NCBI RefSeq assembly: GCF_022698165.1
Contig: NZ_JALDAY010000012.1
Location: 342,386 to 406,385 of the forward strand
Reading direction: 5' to 3'
Origin: Streptomyces cylindrosporus
GTDB lineage: Bacteria; Actinomycetota; Actinomycetes; Streptomycetales; Streptomycetaceae
Length of the DNA stretch: 64,000 bases
In this document: one piece after another, positions 7,823 through 15,735 of the stretch
Numbering within the stretch: the first letter of the stretch is position 1
Layout: each line of letters begins with the position of its first letter
Position numbers and translations under genes: made by a program
Notes under the pieces: generated by a model
Told to the model about the DNA's origin: nothing
Database searches by the model: none
What the model saw: the letters and a program-made list of their open reading frames with translations, nothing else

Positions 7823-9276
7823 TCTCGGATTGCCACGTGCACCACGATGTCCCCGCGGCCGAACGCTCCGGAGCGCGGGGCGCCGAAGCCAGGGAGTAGG
7901 AGAGTCTGGCCCTCGTGCGTGCCCGGGGCGATACGAAGGGTTCTGCGGCCATCCAGGGTCTTCAACTCGACCGTTCCGCCGGCCCTCGCCGTGACCGCGG
8001 GAATCGTCAGGCTGCGGTGGAGGTCGTCACCGACGCGTTGGTATACGGGGTGCGGGAGTTCCACCACGTCGATGTACAGGTCGCCCGGTGGGCCGCCGTC
8101 GGCGCTGTCGTCGCCTTCGTCGGCCAGTTGGATGTGTGTCCCGCTCTCGACGCCGGCCGGGATCTCGACAGTCAGGGTGGAGACCGTGTCCAGCCAGCCG
8201 TTGCCCGCACATTCCGAGCAAGGAGGGCCGAGACCCCATCCGGTGCCGTCGCAGGCTAAGCAATTGGGTGGATGCTGCCCGAGGTTGCCCCGTCCGCTGC
8301 CGCTTCCGTGGCAGGAGCCGCACTCCTCCACCGTGCGCCCGCCCAAGCCGTGGCATGTCGAGCACAGGATGCGTCTTTCCACGGCGACGCCTTTGACCGC
8401 GCCGCGCGTGGTCTCCACAAGCGTGAGCTCGAGCCGGACGAAGACGTCCCGACCCTTCTGTCCGCGAGGCGACACCGTCGGCTGGGTGAGCGGTGCCTCT
8501 GGTTCGACAGGCTCCGGTGCCCCGACTGCCTGGGCCACTGTGACCTGATACTCCAGGTCGACCCACATCTGTGGCCGTTGCCTCACCCCGGCGCGGTGCA
8601 GTGTCTCGTACACGTACTCGTACAATTCGGTCACGGTGATCCGGCCGTCTCCGTCCAGGTCCGCCGCTCCCGTGCGTAGACCCTCGACCAGCACGCCTGT
8701 GAAAGGTGACGGTTGCGGCCCTTTGAGCTCGATGTGTTCGCCTTCCCAGGCGTACTCGATCCGGTTGGTCGCGGTCAGTACCGCCCGCCCGTGTCCCCCG
8801 AGTTCGTCGCGTACGTGGACCTGGTCGTCGCCCTTCGCGCCCGGCAGGAACGCCCCGCTGTAGCAGCAGTCCAGCAGGACGACGACGGTGCGCGCCCGGC
8901 ACCGTTCCATACGTTCGCGCAGGAACGCCGCCGGCACCGCCGTGGACGCGGGCAGGTCCCGGTCCGTGTCGCGGGCGGCGAAGTACAGGTGCCCGTCGTC
9001 GTCCTTGATGCCGTGGCAGGAGATGTGCAGGAGGAGCAGATCGTCACGGCTGCGGTCCATGAAGAAGCGTTCGACGGCACGCATGACCTGGTGGGCCTGC
9101 GCGTCCTTCAACTGCTCGGTACGGAAGCCGCCGATCCCGGGATCGGCGAGCACACCGGCGAGGCTCGCGCAGTCCTGACCGGGCGAGCGCAGGGTGCTCA
9201 GGGTCCGGTCGTCGTACGCGCCGGTCGCGATCAGCAGGGCGTCCCTGCGGCCCGGGCCGAAGGCGAAGTCGGTCAT
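7819..9276 (-). CDS. Caspase-like peptidase fused to DnaJ-type zinc finger and C-terminal domain
   Basis: 485 residues. Residues 8-245 are a peptidase C14 (caspase/metacaspase) domain: the catalytic His88 is in LLLLHISCHG and the Cys138 in VVLLDCCYSG. An EF-hand-like calcium loop DLDGDGRITVTE follows at 206-217. After a Pro-rich linker (250-275) come four CxxCxG zinc motifs (Cys305/308, 319/322, 339/342, 353/356) as in DnaJ, then a DnaJ substrate-binding C-terminal region (LYIDVVELPHPVYQRVGDDL). The J domain itself is absent. The gene is 16 bp behind the EACC1-like gene and probably co-transcribed. Inferred role: a proteolytic effector, perhaps recruiting unfolded or specific client proteins through the DnaJ part. 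Confidence 0.85.
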   Translation of the reverse strand: MTDFAFGPGRRDALLIATGAYDDRTLSTLRSPGQDCASLAGVLADPGIGGFRTEQLKDAQAHQVMRAVERFFMDRSRDDLLLLHISCHGIKDDDGHLYFAARDTDRDLPASTAVPAAFLRERMERCRARTVVVLLDCCYSGAFLPGAKGDDQVHVRDELGGHGRAVLTATNRIEYAWEGEHIELKGPQPSPFTGVLVEGLRTGAADLDGDGRITVTELYEYVYETLHRAGVRQRPQMWVDLEYQVTVAQAVGAPEPVEPEAPLTQPTVSPRGQKGRDVFVRLELTLVETTRGAVKGVAVERRILCSTCHGLGGRTVEECGSCHGSGSGRGNLGQHPPNCLACDGTGWGLGPPCSECAGNGWLDTVSTLTVEIPAGVESGTHIQLADEGDDSADGGPPGDLYIDVVELPHPVYQRVGDDLHRSLTIPAVTARAGGTVELKTLDGRRTLRIAPGTHEGQTLLLPGFGAPRSGAFGRGDIVVHVAIRD

Positions 9277-9292
9277 GTGCGGCCCGCTCCCG

Positions 9293-9703
9293 TCACTCCG
9301 GGTCGGTGGACGGCTGTACCGCGGACTCGTCCCGGATGCCCTCCAGGAAGGCCTCGACCAGGAGCCGTTGCTCCTCCGGGGAGGCCTGGCCGAGTTCGAG
9401 GATGCGGCCGTCGACCTCGACCTTCACCGTGCGAACGGGACGGTTCCGCAGCCATGCCTCCACCACCCGCAGAGCAGGCCGGAAGACGGCGGGAGCGAGG
9501 GTCACGGCGAGTGCGCCGACGGTGATGAGCTCACCGGGCTTGGCACCGGGCGGCGGTGCCGCGTCCGACCGCTCCACCTTCACGTCATCCACGTCGAGTT
9601 CGAGCAGCCTCTTCCTCAACTGCCCGGTGAGCGAATCGAGTTCCTCGACATCCAGCTCGTCCCCGCTGGACAGCACCAGACGCATACGGTCGGCCACGGC
9701 CAC
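9293..9703 (-). CDS. EACC1-like effector-associated protein
   Basis: 136 residues; GTG start behind GGGGGACGAG, with an internal ATG six codons later as an alternative. The layout follows the effector-associated constant component 1 family: an N-terminal beta-alpha unit (DELDVEELDSLTGQLRKRL), a central hydrophobic helix pair (LITVGALAVTLAPAVFRPAL), and a C-terminal WLRNRPVRTVKVEVDGRILE strand pair followed by a helix. It ends 16 bp before the caspase gene. In this family such proteins are encoded next to caspase-like peptidases and are proposed to link them to NTP-dependent sensors in conflict systems. No sensor ATPase gene is adjacent here. Family assignment is by pattern only. Confidence 0.7.
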   Translation of the reverse strand: MAVADRMRLVLSSGDELDVEELDSLTGQLRKRLLELDVDDVKVERSDAAPPPGAKPGELITVGALAVTLAPAVFRPALRVVEAWLRNRPVRTVKVEVDGRILELGQASPEEQRLLVEAFLEGIRDESAVQPSTDPE

Positions 9704-9805
9704 CTCGTCCCCCAGTTCCCCCTGCTCATCTGCCCACCCAGTCTAGGCGCGAGGGCCTCTTGAAATCCGTTCGACGGAGCAGGGTGGTACGGGCAGACTC
9801 CAGCC

Positions 9806-10465
9806 GTGACCTTCAGATGCGAAGCACCGCTGCTACAGGGCCGGTTGGTGCGACTCGAACCCCTGACGCACCGGCACGAGGCCGACCTCGCGGTCGCCGC
9901 GGAGGAGAACCGGGGCACGTACGCGTTCACGTGGGTGCCGAGAGCGGATGAGGTCGGCGAGTACGTCGACGCGCAGCTCGCCCGCGCCGCGACGGGTCGC
10001 CTGCTGCCGTACGCCCAGGTGTCCAACGCGACGGGGCGGGCCGTGGGGGCGACGTCGTACTGGGAGCCGCGGTGTTGGCTGGCCGAGGATCGGTTGGACG
10101 CCGTCGAGGTGGGCTTCACCTGGCTCGGGGCGACGGCTCAGGGCACGGGTATCAACGCCGAGGCCAAGCTGCTCCTCTTCCGGCACGCCTTCGAGGTGTG
10201 GGGCGTGTCGAGGGTCGACCTCAAGACCGACGCCCGCAACGAACGTTCCCGCGCGGCGATCCAGAGCGTCGGCGCGCGCTTCGAGGGCGTGCTGAGGAAG
10301 TGGTCGCGGTCTTGGGCGCCGGGGGAGGACGGGCGGTTGCGTGACTCGGCGATCTTCTCCGTTACGGCGGAGGAGTGGCCTGAGTGCCGGGGGCGGTTGG
10401 AGGAGCGGGTGGAACGGTTCGTTGCGCGGCGCCGGTCACTCGTGGAGGTCGGCGAGGAAGGCTGA
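9806..10465 (+). CDS. GNAT family N-acetyltransferase
   Basis: 219 residues of the RimJ/RimL type. It opens with GRLVRLEPLTHRHEADL, has the acetyl-CoA region WLGATAQGTGINAEAKLLL around residue 110, and the usual VDLKTDARNERSRAAIQSVG beta-bulge helix after it. It probably transfers acetyl groups to an amine, possibly a protein N-terminus or small molecule. The last 30 bases overlap the convergent DUF397 gene. GTG start. Confidence 0.88.
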   Translation: MTFRCEAPLLQGRLVRLEPLTHRHEADLAVAAEENRGTYAFTWVPRADEVGEYVDAQLARAATGRLLPYAQVSNATGRAVGATSYWEPRCWLAEDRLDAVEVGFTWLGATAQGTGINAEAKLLLFRHAFEVWGVSRVDLKTDARNERSRAAIQSVGARFEGVLRKWSRSWAPGEDGRLRDSAIFSVTAEEWPECRGRLEERVERFVARRRSLVEVGEEG

Positions 10466-10681
10466 CCAGGTGGTGGGGGAGATGGTGAGGTGGGGGGCGG
10501 CTGGGGTCTTGGAGTCGCGGATGTGGATGGCGGGGGAGGGGGCGGAGGGGGTTGCGACCTCGACGCAATCGCCGCCGGTGTTGTCGCTGTGGCTGCTTCG
10601 GCGCCAGGAGAGGGCGACTTCCAGGCATTCGCCGCCGGAGCTGTCGCTGTAGCTGCTCTTGAACCACGCCAGTTCAGTCAT
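10436..10681 (-). CDS. DUF397 protein with two DUF397 front halves
   Basis: 81 residues. DUF397 normally opens with one W-x-K-S-S-Y-S motif. Here it appears twice: WFKSSYSDSSGGECLEVA at residues 6-23 and WRRSSHSDNTGGDCVEVA at about 26-43. The single C-terminal half VATPSAPSPAIHIRDSKTPA and the end LADLHE complete one unit. It overlaps the start of the XRE gene's stop by 4 bp (ATGA) and is therefore translated with it. Such pairs act as small regulators with their HTH partner (WhiJ/BldB type). Product function is otherwise unknown. Confidence 0.85.
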   Translation of the reverse strand: MTELAWFKSSYSDSSGGECLEVALSWRRSSHSDNTGGDCVEVATPSAPSPAIHIRDSKTPAAPHLTISPTTWSAFLADLHE

Positions 10682-11496
10682 AGCTCACCTGCCAACTGCT
10701 CGATCAGGGCGATGGATTCCTCCGGGCGGAGGGCCTGTCGACTGATCATCGCATAGCGACGGGCGAGGACTCCGACCTCGTCCGGCTGGGATACGAGCAT
10801 GCTGTGGCCGTTGCCCTCCATGTAGACGAGGGTGGTCAGTTCCGGGGTCTCGAGCACCGTCAGGGGCCCTTGCAGTCCAGCGTGCCCTGTCGTGCTCGAA
10901 GGCATCACCTGGAGCACAACGTTGGGCCGCTGGGCGCAGGCGAGGAGGTACTCGTACTGGGCCCGCATGACCTCGGGGCCGCCGACCCGGCACCGGAGTG
11001 CGGCTTCCTCGATGACGATGTTGATGACGCAGATCGGCCTCCTGTCCAGCAGCGCCCTGCGCTCCATTCGTGCCGAGACGAGTTGCTCGACTTCGTCGTC
11101 CTCAAGCGGAGGGAAGGCGCAGCTCAGCAGCGCGTGGGCGTACTCCTTGGTCTGCAGCAGTCCGTGAATGACCTGCGGACAGTACGAGGACACGCTCAAC
11201 GCCTCTTGCTCCAACTGCACGAACCCCTGAAAGTGCTCCGGGTACCTCTCCAGCCGCAGATACTTCGCGGCGGCCAAAACAAGCCCCCCGGCCCCCAGCG
11301 CCTTCTCCGCAGCCTCGATGAACTCGTCCGTCGCCGGTTTCGCGCACGTCTCCACCGCGCTCACCGCCGCCCCCGAGTAGCCCATCACGTCACCCAACTC
11401 GTTCTGGGAACGCCCCTTCGCCGTGCGCAGCAACCGCAGCACCTCCGCGAAGTACTGCGCCGCAGGCGACGCCGCCTTCTTCTTCGGTTGCCCCAT
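10678..11496 (-). CDS. XRE-type HTH regulator with DUF5753 domain
   Basis: 272 residues from MGQPKKKAAS. Residues 14-70 are a lambda-repressor-like HTH (LRTAKGRSQNELGDVMGYS, AAVSAVETCAKPATDEF). The rest is the DUF5753 domain: HGLLQTKEYAHALL, ERRALLDRRPICVINIVIEE, LLACAQRPNVVLQVMP, and the C-terminal ISRQALRPEESIALIEQL. This is the Streptomyces Scr1/WhiJ-like family. It is co-translated with the DUF397 gene downstream and divergent from an ATP-binding protein gene, forming a three-part module. The upstream six codons (MRGSYA) are probably not used. Confidence 0.9.
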   Translation of the reverse strand: MGQPKKKAASPAAQYFAEVLRLLRTAKGRSQNELGDVMGYSGAAVSAVETCAKPATDEFIEAAEKALGAGGLVLAAAKYLRLERYPEHFQGFVQLEQEALSVSSYCPQVIHGLLQTKEYAHALLSCAFPPLEDDEVEQLVSARMERRALLDRRPICVINIVIEEAALRCRVGGPEVMRAQYEYLLACAQRPNVVLQVMPSSTTGHAGLQGPLTVLETPELTTLVYMEGNGHSMLVSQPDEVGVLARRYAMISRQALRPEESIALIEQLAGEL

Positions 11497-11617
11497 CGCG
11501 TACGACCCCCTCAACGCACCTCAACCCCATTCAACGCACCCCCAACGTCACTCGCCGTACCCGATCGTCGAGGCGCGATCTCTATCGAAGTTAGCCACCA
11601 GGACCGACAGTCGTAAC

Positions 11618-12019
11618 GTGAACACGGAAAGTCACCTCCACACCTGGCGCCGCTCCTTCATGCCGGTCGTCGAGAACATCCCCGAGGCCCGGCTCGGTGC
11701 CCAACTCGTGCTGGCCTCCTGGTGCGTACCCGACGACGTCTCCGACACCGTCGCCCTGGTCCTCACTGAGCTCGCCACCAACGCCGTCCGCCACGGCTGC
11801 CGCCCCGCCCGCACCTTCACCGTCGCCCTCACCCACGACGGCCGTAAGACCATCGAGGTCGAGGTCTTCGACGGATCACCCCGCCACCCCGTCCTGAGGG
11901 GCTACGCCCCCGACGCAACCTCCGGCCGCGGCCTGCTCCTCGTGGCCGCGTTGTGCGAGGAATGGGGCGTCCGGGAGCGGGAGTTCGGGAAGTCGGTCTG
12001 GGCCCGGGTCGTCAGCTGA
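11618..12019 (+). CDS. Anti-sigma-factor-like ATP-binding protein (HATPase_c)
   Basis: 133 residues. A GTG start is preferred because upstream codons run through the promoter region of the divergent XRE gene. The Bergerat ATP fold shows the N box VALVLTELATNAVRHG, the G1-like VEVFDGSPRHP and the G2 TSGRGLLLVAALCEEWGV. Related to RsbW/SpoIIAB kinases but without an anti-sigma partner nearby. Divergent from the XRE/DUF397 pair, as in other Streptomyces modules of this type. Its last 118 bases overlap the convergent LysR gene. Confidence 0.85.
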   Translation: MNTESHLHTWRRSFMPVVENIPEARLGAQLVLASWCVPDDVSDTVALVLTELATNAVRHGCRPARTFTVALTHDGRKTIEVEVFDGSPRHPVLRGYAPDATSGRGLLLVAALCEEWGVREREFGKSVWARVVS

Positions 12020-12918
12020 TCCCGTACCGCCGCCAGCACCGCGTCCCCCTCCGCCCCCGCCCGCACCGCCGCGAAGACGTTACGAGACGGCGGTGAACCT
12101 TCCAACGGCACCACAGCCACCCGCCGCCCCGCGTACAACTCCCGTACCAGCCGCGGCACGAGAGCCACCCCCACCCCCGCCTCCACCAGCGCGGCCAACG
12201 CCGCCCAGTCGTTCACCGCGTGCCGTACGTCCGGTGTGAACCCCGCCGCCGCGCACACCGACCGCGCCACCGCGCCGCAACAGCTCTCCGCCGCCCCCAC
12301 GATCCACGTGTCCCGCGCCAACTCCCGCAGCGCCACCGGCCCTTGGCCCACCAGCCGGTGGCCGGCCGGTACCACCAGGTCCAGTACGTCCGTGAACAGG
12401 TCGACCCGCTCGTACCGCCCGTCCGTGTGCGGCGGCGCCGCGGCGAAGTCCACCGCCACCGCCACGTCCACCTGACCGGCGTCGAGCGCGGTGAAGAGGT
12501 CCGGGGGTTCCGCCTCCAGCACGTCCACCCGCACCTTCGGGAGCCGCTCGGCCAGCCCCCGCAGCACGCCCGGCAACAACCCCAGGATGCCGCTGGAGAA
12601 GCAGCCGATCGTCACCGAGCCGCGCCCGCTCTGCCCGTACGCCGCCAAGTCCGCGCGGGCCCGCTCCAGTTGGGCCGCGATGAGCTCGGCGTGGGCCAGC
12701 AGTACGCGGGCCTGACCGGTGAGCCGTACGCCCCGGCCGTCCTTCTCCGTCAGCGGTACGCCCGTCTCGCGGGCCAGCGCGGCGATCTGCTGGGAGACCG
12801 CGGAGGGGGTCAGGTGCAGGGCCTCGGCGGTGCGGGCCAGACTGCCGCGGCGCTCCAGCTCGCGCAGGACGGTCAGGCGGCGTAGGTCGACAGTGAAGGG
12901 TTCGCTTACCTGTTCCAC
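11902..12918 (-). CDS. LysR family transcriptional regulator
   Basis: 338 residues. The HTH reads LRRLTVLRELERRGSLARTA and LHLTPSAVSQQIAALARE; the effector domain starts near residue 95 (GSVTIGCFSSGILGLLPG). The last 39 residues, Ser/Arg rich (DFPNSRSRTPHSSHNAATRS), have no LysR counterpart and are encoded on the antisense strand of the ATPase gene end. The fold seems complete without them. Divergent from the hydrolase gene at 12969, with 50 bp between starts; regulation of that hydrolase is plausible. Confidence 0.88.
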   Translation of the reverse strand: MEQVSEPFTVDLRRLTVLRELERRGSLARTAEALHLTPSAVSQQIAALARETGVPLTEKDGRGVRLTGQARVLLAHAELIAAQLERARADLAAYGQSGRGSVTIGCFSSGILGLLPGVLRGLAERLPKVRVDVLEAEPPDLFTALDAGQVDVAVAVDFAAAPPHTDGRYERVDLFTDVLDLVVPAGHRLVGQGPVALRELARDTWIVGAAESCCGAVARSVCAAAGFTPDVRHAVNDWAALAALVEAGVGVALVPRLVRELYAGRRVAVVPLEGSPPSRNVFAAVRAGAEGDAVLAAVRDQLTTRAQTDFPNSRSRTPHSSHNAATRSRPRPEVASGA

Positions 12919-12968
12919 CGTAAAAGATTAACTGGACGTGAGGTCAGGGGGCCGGAACGATCGGCGTC

Positions 12969-13574
12969 ATGACCTTCCTCATCCTCCACGGGTGGCAGAA
13001 CCACCGGCCCAAGGACCACTGGCAGCACTGGCTCGCCGACCGGCTCACGGAACTCGGCCACCACGTCCTCTACCCGCAGCTGCCCGACCCCGACGACCCC
13101 AGCCTGGAGGGCTGGCTCGGCGAACTCGACCGGTACCTGGGCGAACTGCGCGGCCCTGAGCGGGTCGTGGTCGCCCACAGCGCCTCCGCCCTGCTGTGGC
13201 TGCACGCCGTCGCGCGCGGGATGGTGGGGGCGGGGGCCGTGGACCGGGTGCTGCTGGTCGGACCGCCGTCCGCGTCCGTCCTGGCCCCGCACCCCGAGGT
13301 CGTCGAATTCACCCCGCCCGCCCTCGACTTCACCCTCCCCGCGCCCACCCGGCTGGTCGCCGGCGACGACGACCCGTACTGCCCGGAGGGCGCGCGCGTC
13401 GTCTACGGCGATCCGCTCGGCATCCCCACCGACCTCCTCCCGGGCGCAGGCCACCTCGACCTGAACGCGGGTTACGGCTCCTGGCCGTCCGTACTGGAGT
13501 GGTGCCTGGACCCGGCCGCCGAGTTCACGGTCCGTCCAACCGACCTGCCCCGCCCCGCAGTTCGGGAGTCGTGA
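12969..13574 (+). CDS. RBBP9/YdeN-type serine hydrolase
   Basis: 201 residues. The alpha/beta hydrolase core of this small family is visible: MTFLILHGWQNHRPKDHWQH at the N-terminus, the nucleophile elbow VVAHSASALLWLH (Ser in HSAS), the acid region LVAGDDDPYCP and the catalytic His in GAGHLDLNAGYG. Substrate unknown. The divergent LysR gene suggests regulated expression. The last 50 bases overlap the convergent MFS gene. Confidence 0.9.
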   Translation: MTFLILHGWQNHRPKDHWQHWLADRLTELGHHVLYPQLPDPDDPSLEGWLGELDRYLGELRGPERVVVAHSASALLWLHAVARGMVGAGAVDRVLLVGPPSASVLAPHPEVVEFTPPALDFTLPAPTRLVAGDDDPYCPEGARVVYGDPLGIPTDLLPGAGHLDLNAGYGSWPSVLEWCLDPAAEFTVRPTDLPRPAVRES

Positions 13575-14763
13575 CGCTCACGGCCGCGACCGCGAGCAGG
13601 CACATCAGGCCGCCCGAGATCAGCGCGGTCGTGCCCGAGGTCCAGCCGGCCAGGAGGCCGCCGCGGACGTTGCCGAGGCTGGGGCCCGCCTGCCCGACGA
13701 TCGCCTCGGCCGCGGTGACCCGGCCGAGCAGGGCGTCCGGGGTGCGGGTCTGGACGATCGTGGAGCGGGAGACGACGGACGTGGCGTCGGCGGCCCCTGC
13801 CAGCACCAGCAGGGCCAGGCCGCTCCAGGGGTTGGTGGCGAGGCCGAAGAGGACGAGCGCGGCACCCCACGTACCCGCGCCGCAGAGCATGACCAGACCG
13901 GGGCGGGCGAGGCGGGTCAGCGGGCCGGACAGGGCCGTGGCCGTGATGCCGCCGAGGGCCATCGCGGACAGGAACAGGCCCAGGGTGCGCGGGTCGTCGC
14001 CGAAGCGTTCCGCGTTGACCAGGGGGTAGAGGCTGACCGGGAAGGAGAGGACCGTCGCGGCCAGGTCCGTGATCAGCGCGCCGCGCACCACCCGGTGGCC
14101 GGCCAGGAAGCGCAGGCCGTCAAGGACGCCGCGCAGGCCTGCCCGCGACGGCTCGCCCTGCGGCGGCAGCGCGGGCAGGCCGAAGGCGCCGTAGAAGGCG
14201 AGACCGAAGCTCGCGGCGTCCAGCAGGTAGCAGACGCCGATGCCGTAGCGGGCGAGCAGGACGCCCGCCAGCGCCGGGCCGAGGAACATCATCGCCTGGG
14301 CGGCGACATGGTTGAGGGCGAGGCCCGCGCCGACCTGGTCCTTGGGCAGCAGCCGCGGCACGAAGACACCGGCCGCGGGGGCGCCGAGCGCGCCGAAGGC
14401 GGACTGGACGGCCACGAGGCCGAGTACGGCGCCCACCGGGACGTGCCCGGTGAACCCCTGCACGGCCAGCAGCACGGAACAGACCGCCTGCCCGACCGTG
14501 GCCGCCAGAAAGACCCTTCGCCGGTCGGCCCGGTCCACCCAGGCCCCCGCGAACAGCCCGAACACCACCAACGGCAGGGCCTGCGCCAGCCCCACGGCCC
14601 CGGTCCACGCCGTACTGCGGGTCATGTCCCAGACCTGGTACATGACCGTCACCATGGTCATGAACCCACCCAGCACCGACACGGTCCGCCCCACGAGCAA
14701 CCGCCGAAAGACCGGCGAGCTGCGCAGCGGCCGAACGTCGAGAAACGTACGGCTGAGACTCAT
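13525..14763 (-). CDS. MFS transporter
   Basis: 412 residues with 12 hydrophobic segments. The segment after helix 2 reads AGAWVDRADRRRVFLAAT, the MFS loop motif A variant, and ASFGLAFYGAF marks the middle of the protein. It resembles the enterobactin exporter/MFS_3 type drug or siderophore exporters. The substrate is unknown. Convergent with the hydrolase gene; upstream lies a copy of the Streptomyces repeat. Confidence 0.88.
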   Translation of the reverse strand: MSLSRTFLDVRPLRSSPVFRRLLVGRTVSVLGGFMTMVTVMYQVWDMTRSTAWTGAVGLAQALPLVVFGLFAGAWVDRADRRRVFLAATVGQAVCSVLLAVQGFTGHVPVGAVLGLVAVQSAFGALGAPAAGVFVPRLLPKDQVGAGLALNHVAAQAMMFLGPALAGVLLARYGIGVCYLLDAASFGLAFYGAFGLPALPPQGEPSRAGLRGVLDGLRFLAGHRVVRGALITDLAATVLSFPVSLYPLVNAERFGDDPRTLGLFLSAMALGGITATALSGPLTRLARPGLVMLCGAGTWGAALVLFGLATNPWSGLALLVLAGAADATSVVSRSTIVQTRTPDALLGRVTAAEAIVGQAGPSLGNVRGGLLAGWTSGTTALISGGLMCLLAVAAVSVTTPELRGGAGRLDGP

Positions 14764-14859
14764 GAGGGCAGAGGGAGCAGCACAGACATGCCGGGGACGC
14801 TATAAGGCGCACCAATCGCCGGGCGACTCATTTAGTGACGCTGATGGCCGCGCCCCTTC

Positions 14860-14912
14860 AGGGGCGCGGGGAACTGCGCGACCAGCCCCCACGCCGCCGC
14901 AGACGACCAACT
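14860..14912 (+). repeat. Dispersed Streptomyces repeat, copy 1
   Basis: Begins AGGGGCGCGGGGAACTGCGC and continues GACCAGCC, then a less conserved tail with CCGCAGAC. It is preceded by CGCCCCTTCAGGGGCG, which folds as a small hairpin. The same core occurs at 55262 and 58030 in the same orientation. It lies between the MFS start and the end of the isomerase gene. Confidence 0.8.
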
Positions 14913-14923
14913 ACCCGACAGGC

Positions 14924-15724
14924 CTACGCACAGTCATTCAGCAACCGCCCCAAATGCTCCCTCCCGGCGGCCAGTTGATCCGCAAGCGGCGCAGCCTCCT
15001 CGTACCACCGCTTCTCGTACTCCCAGCACAGCCACCCGTCCCACCCGTGCCGCGAGAGCACGTCCACCACGTCGGTGAGCGGCAGCACCCCCGCCCCGAG
15101 ACCCAACGGCGTCGTGTCCTCCGCCGACGCGATGTCCTTGACCTGGACGTACCCCAGGTATGGCGACAGCGCGGCGAAGCTCTCCGCCGGCTGCTCGCCG
15201 CCGAGCCACGTGTGCATGACGTCCCACAGCGCACCGACGTGCCGGTGCCCGACCCGCCCGAGGACACGGATAGCGTCCGCGCCGGTGCGATGCGAGTCGT
15301 GGGTTTCGAGGAGGATGCGTACGCCGAGGTCGGCGGCGTACTCCGCGGCCGTGCCCAGCCGCCGCGCGGCCGTCGCGTCGGCACGCTCGCGGCTCTGCTC
15401 GTGGCCGCCGCCCGGGAAGACCCGGATGTAGGGGGCGCCGAGGTCGCGGGCGAGGTCGAGCAGCTCGCGCATCTCGTCGATCACCGGGCCGTCGTCGCCG
15501 GGCGCGGCCACCCGGGCGTACCCGGCGAGGCCCAGCACCTCGATGCCGCCGGCCTTGAACTCGGCGGCCACGTCGGCCCGTTCGGTGAGGCCGATGCCGG
15601 GGTGGACCGGTTCCTCCGGGTGTGCGCGCAGCTCGACGCCGTGGTAGCCGTGGGTGGCCGCGAGCCGGATCACGTCCGGGATGGGCAGGCCGGGGACGCC
15701 GAGGGTGGAGAACGCCAGTCTCAT
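14924..15724 (-). CDS. Sugar phosphate isomerase/epimerase (TIM barrel)
   Basis: 266 residues from the ATG of MRLAFSTLGVPGLP, with AGGGG a few bases upstream; the ORF extends upstream to 15880 but that part overlaps the previous gene and is not used. AP-endonuclease-2-like barrel: HGYHGVELRAHPEE, GAPYIRVFPGGG, ILLETHDSHRTGADAI, LWDVMHTW and YVQVKDIASAED provide the usual metal ligands (Glu, Asp, His, Glu). Substrate unknown. It starts 11 bp after the MarR-GNAT gene stop, so the two form an operon. Confidence 0.88.
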   Translation of the reverse strand: MRLAFSTLGVPGLPIPDVIRLAATHGYHGVELRAHPEEPVHPGIGLTERADVAAEFKAGGIEVLGLAGYARVAAPGDDGPVIDEMRELLDLARDLGAPYIRVFPGGGHEQSRERADATAARRLGTAAEYAADLGVRILLETHDSHRTGADAIRVLGRVGHRHVGALWDVMHTWLGGEQPAESFAALSPYLGYVQVKDIASAEDTTPLGLGAGVLPLTDVVDVLSRHGWDGWLCWEYEKRWYEEAAPLADQLAAGREHLGRLLNDCA

Positions 15725-15735
15725 GACCCCTACTG

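Noticed and set aside
9840..9870. tRNA-like GGTGCGACTCGAACCCCTGACGCACC-type stretch
   Set aside because: It lies within the well-supported GNAT gene, the cloverleaf cannot be completed, and no acceptor stem pairs with it.
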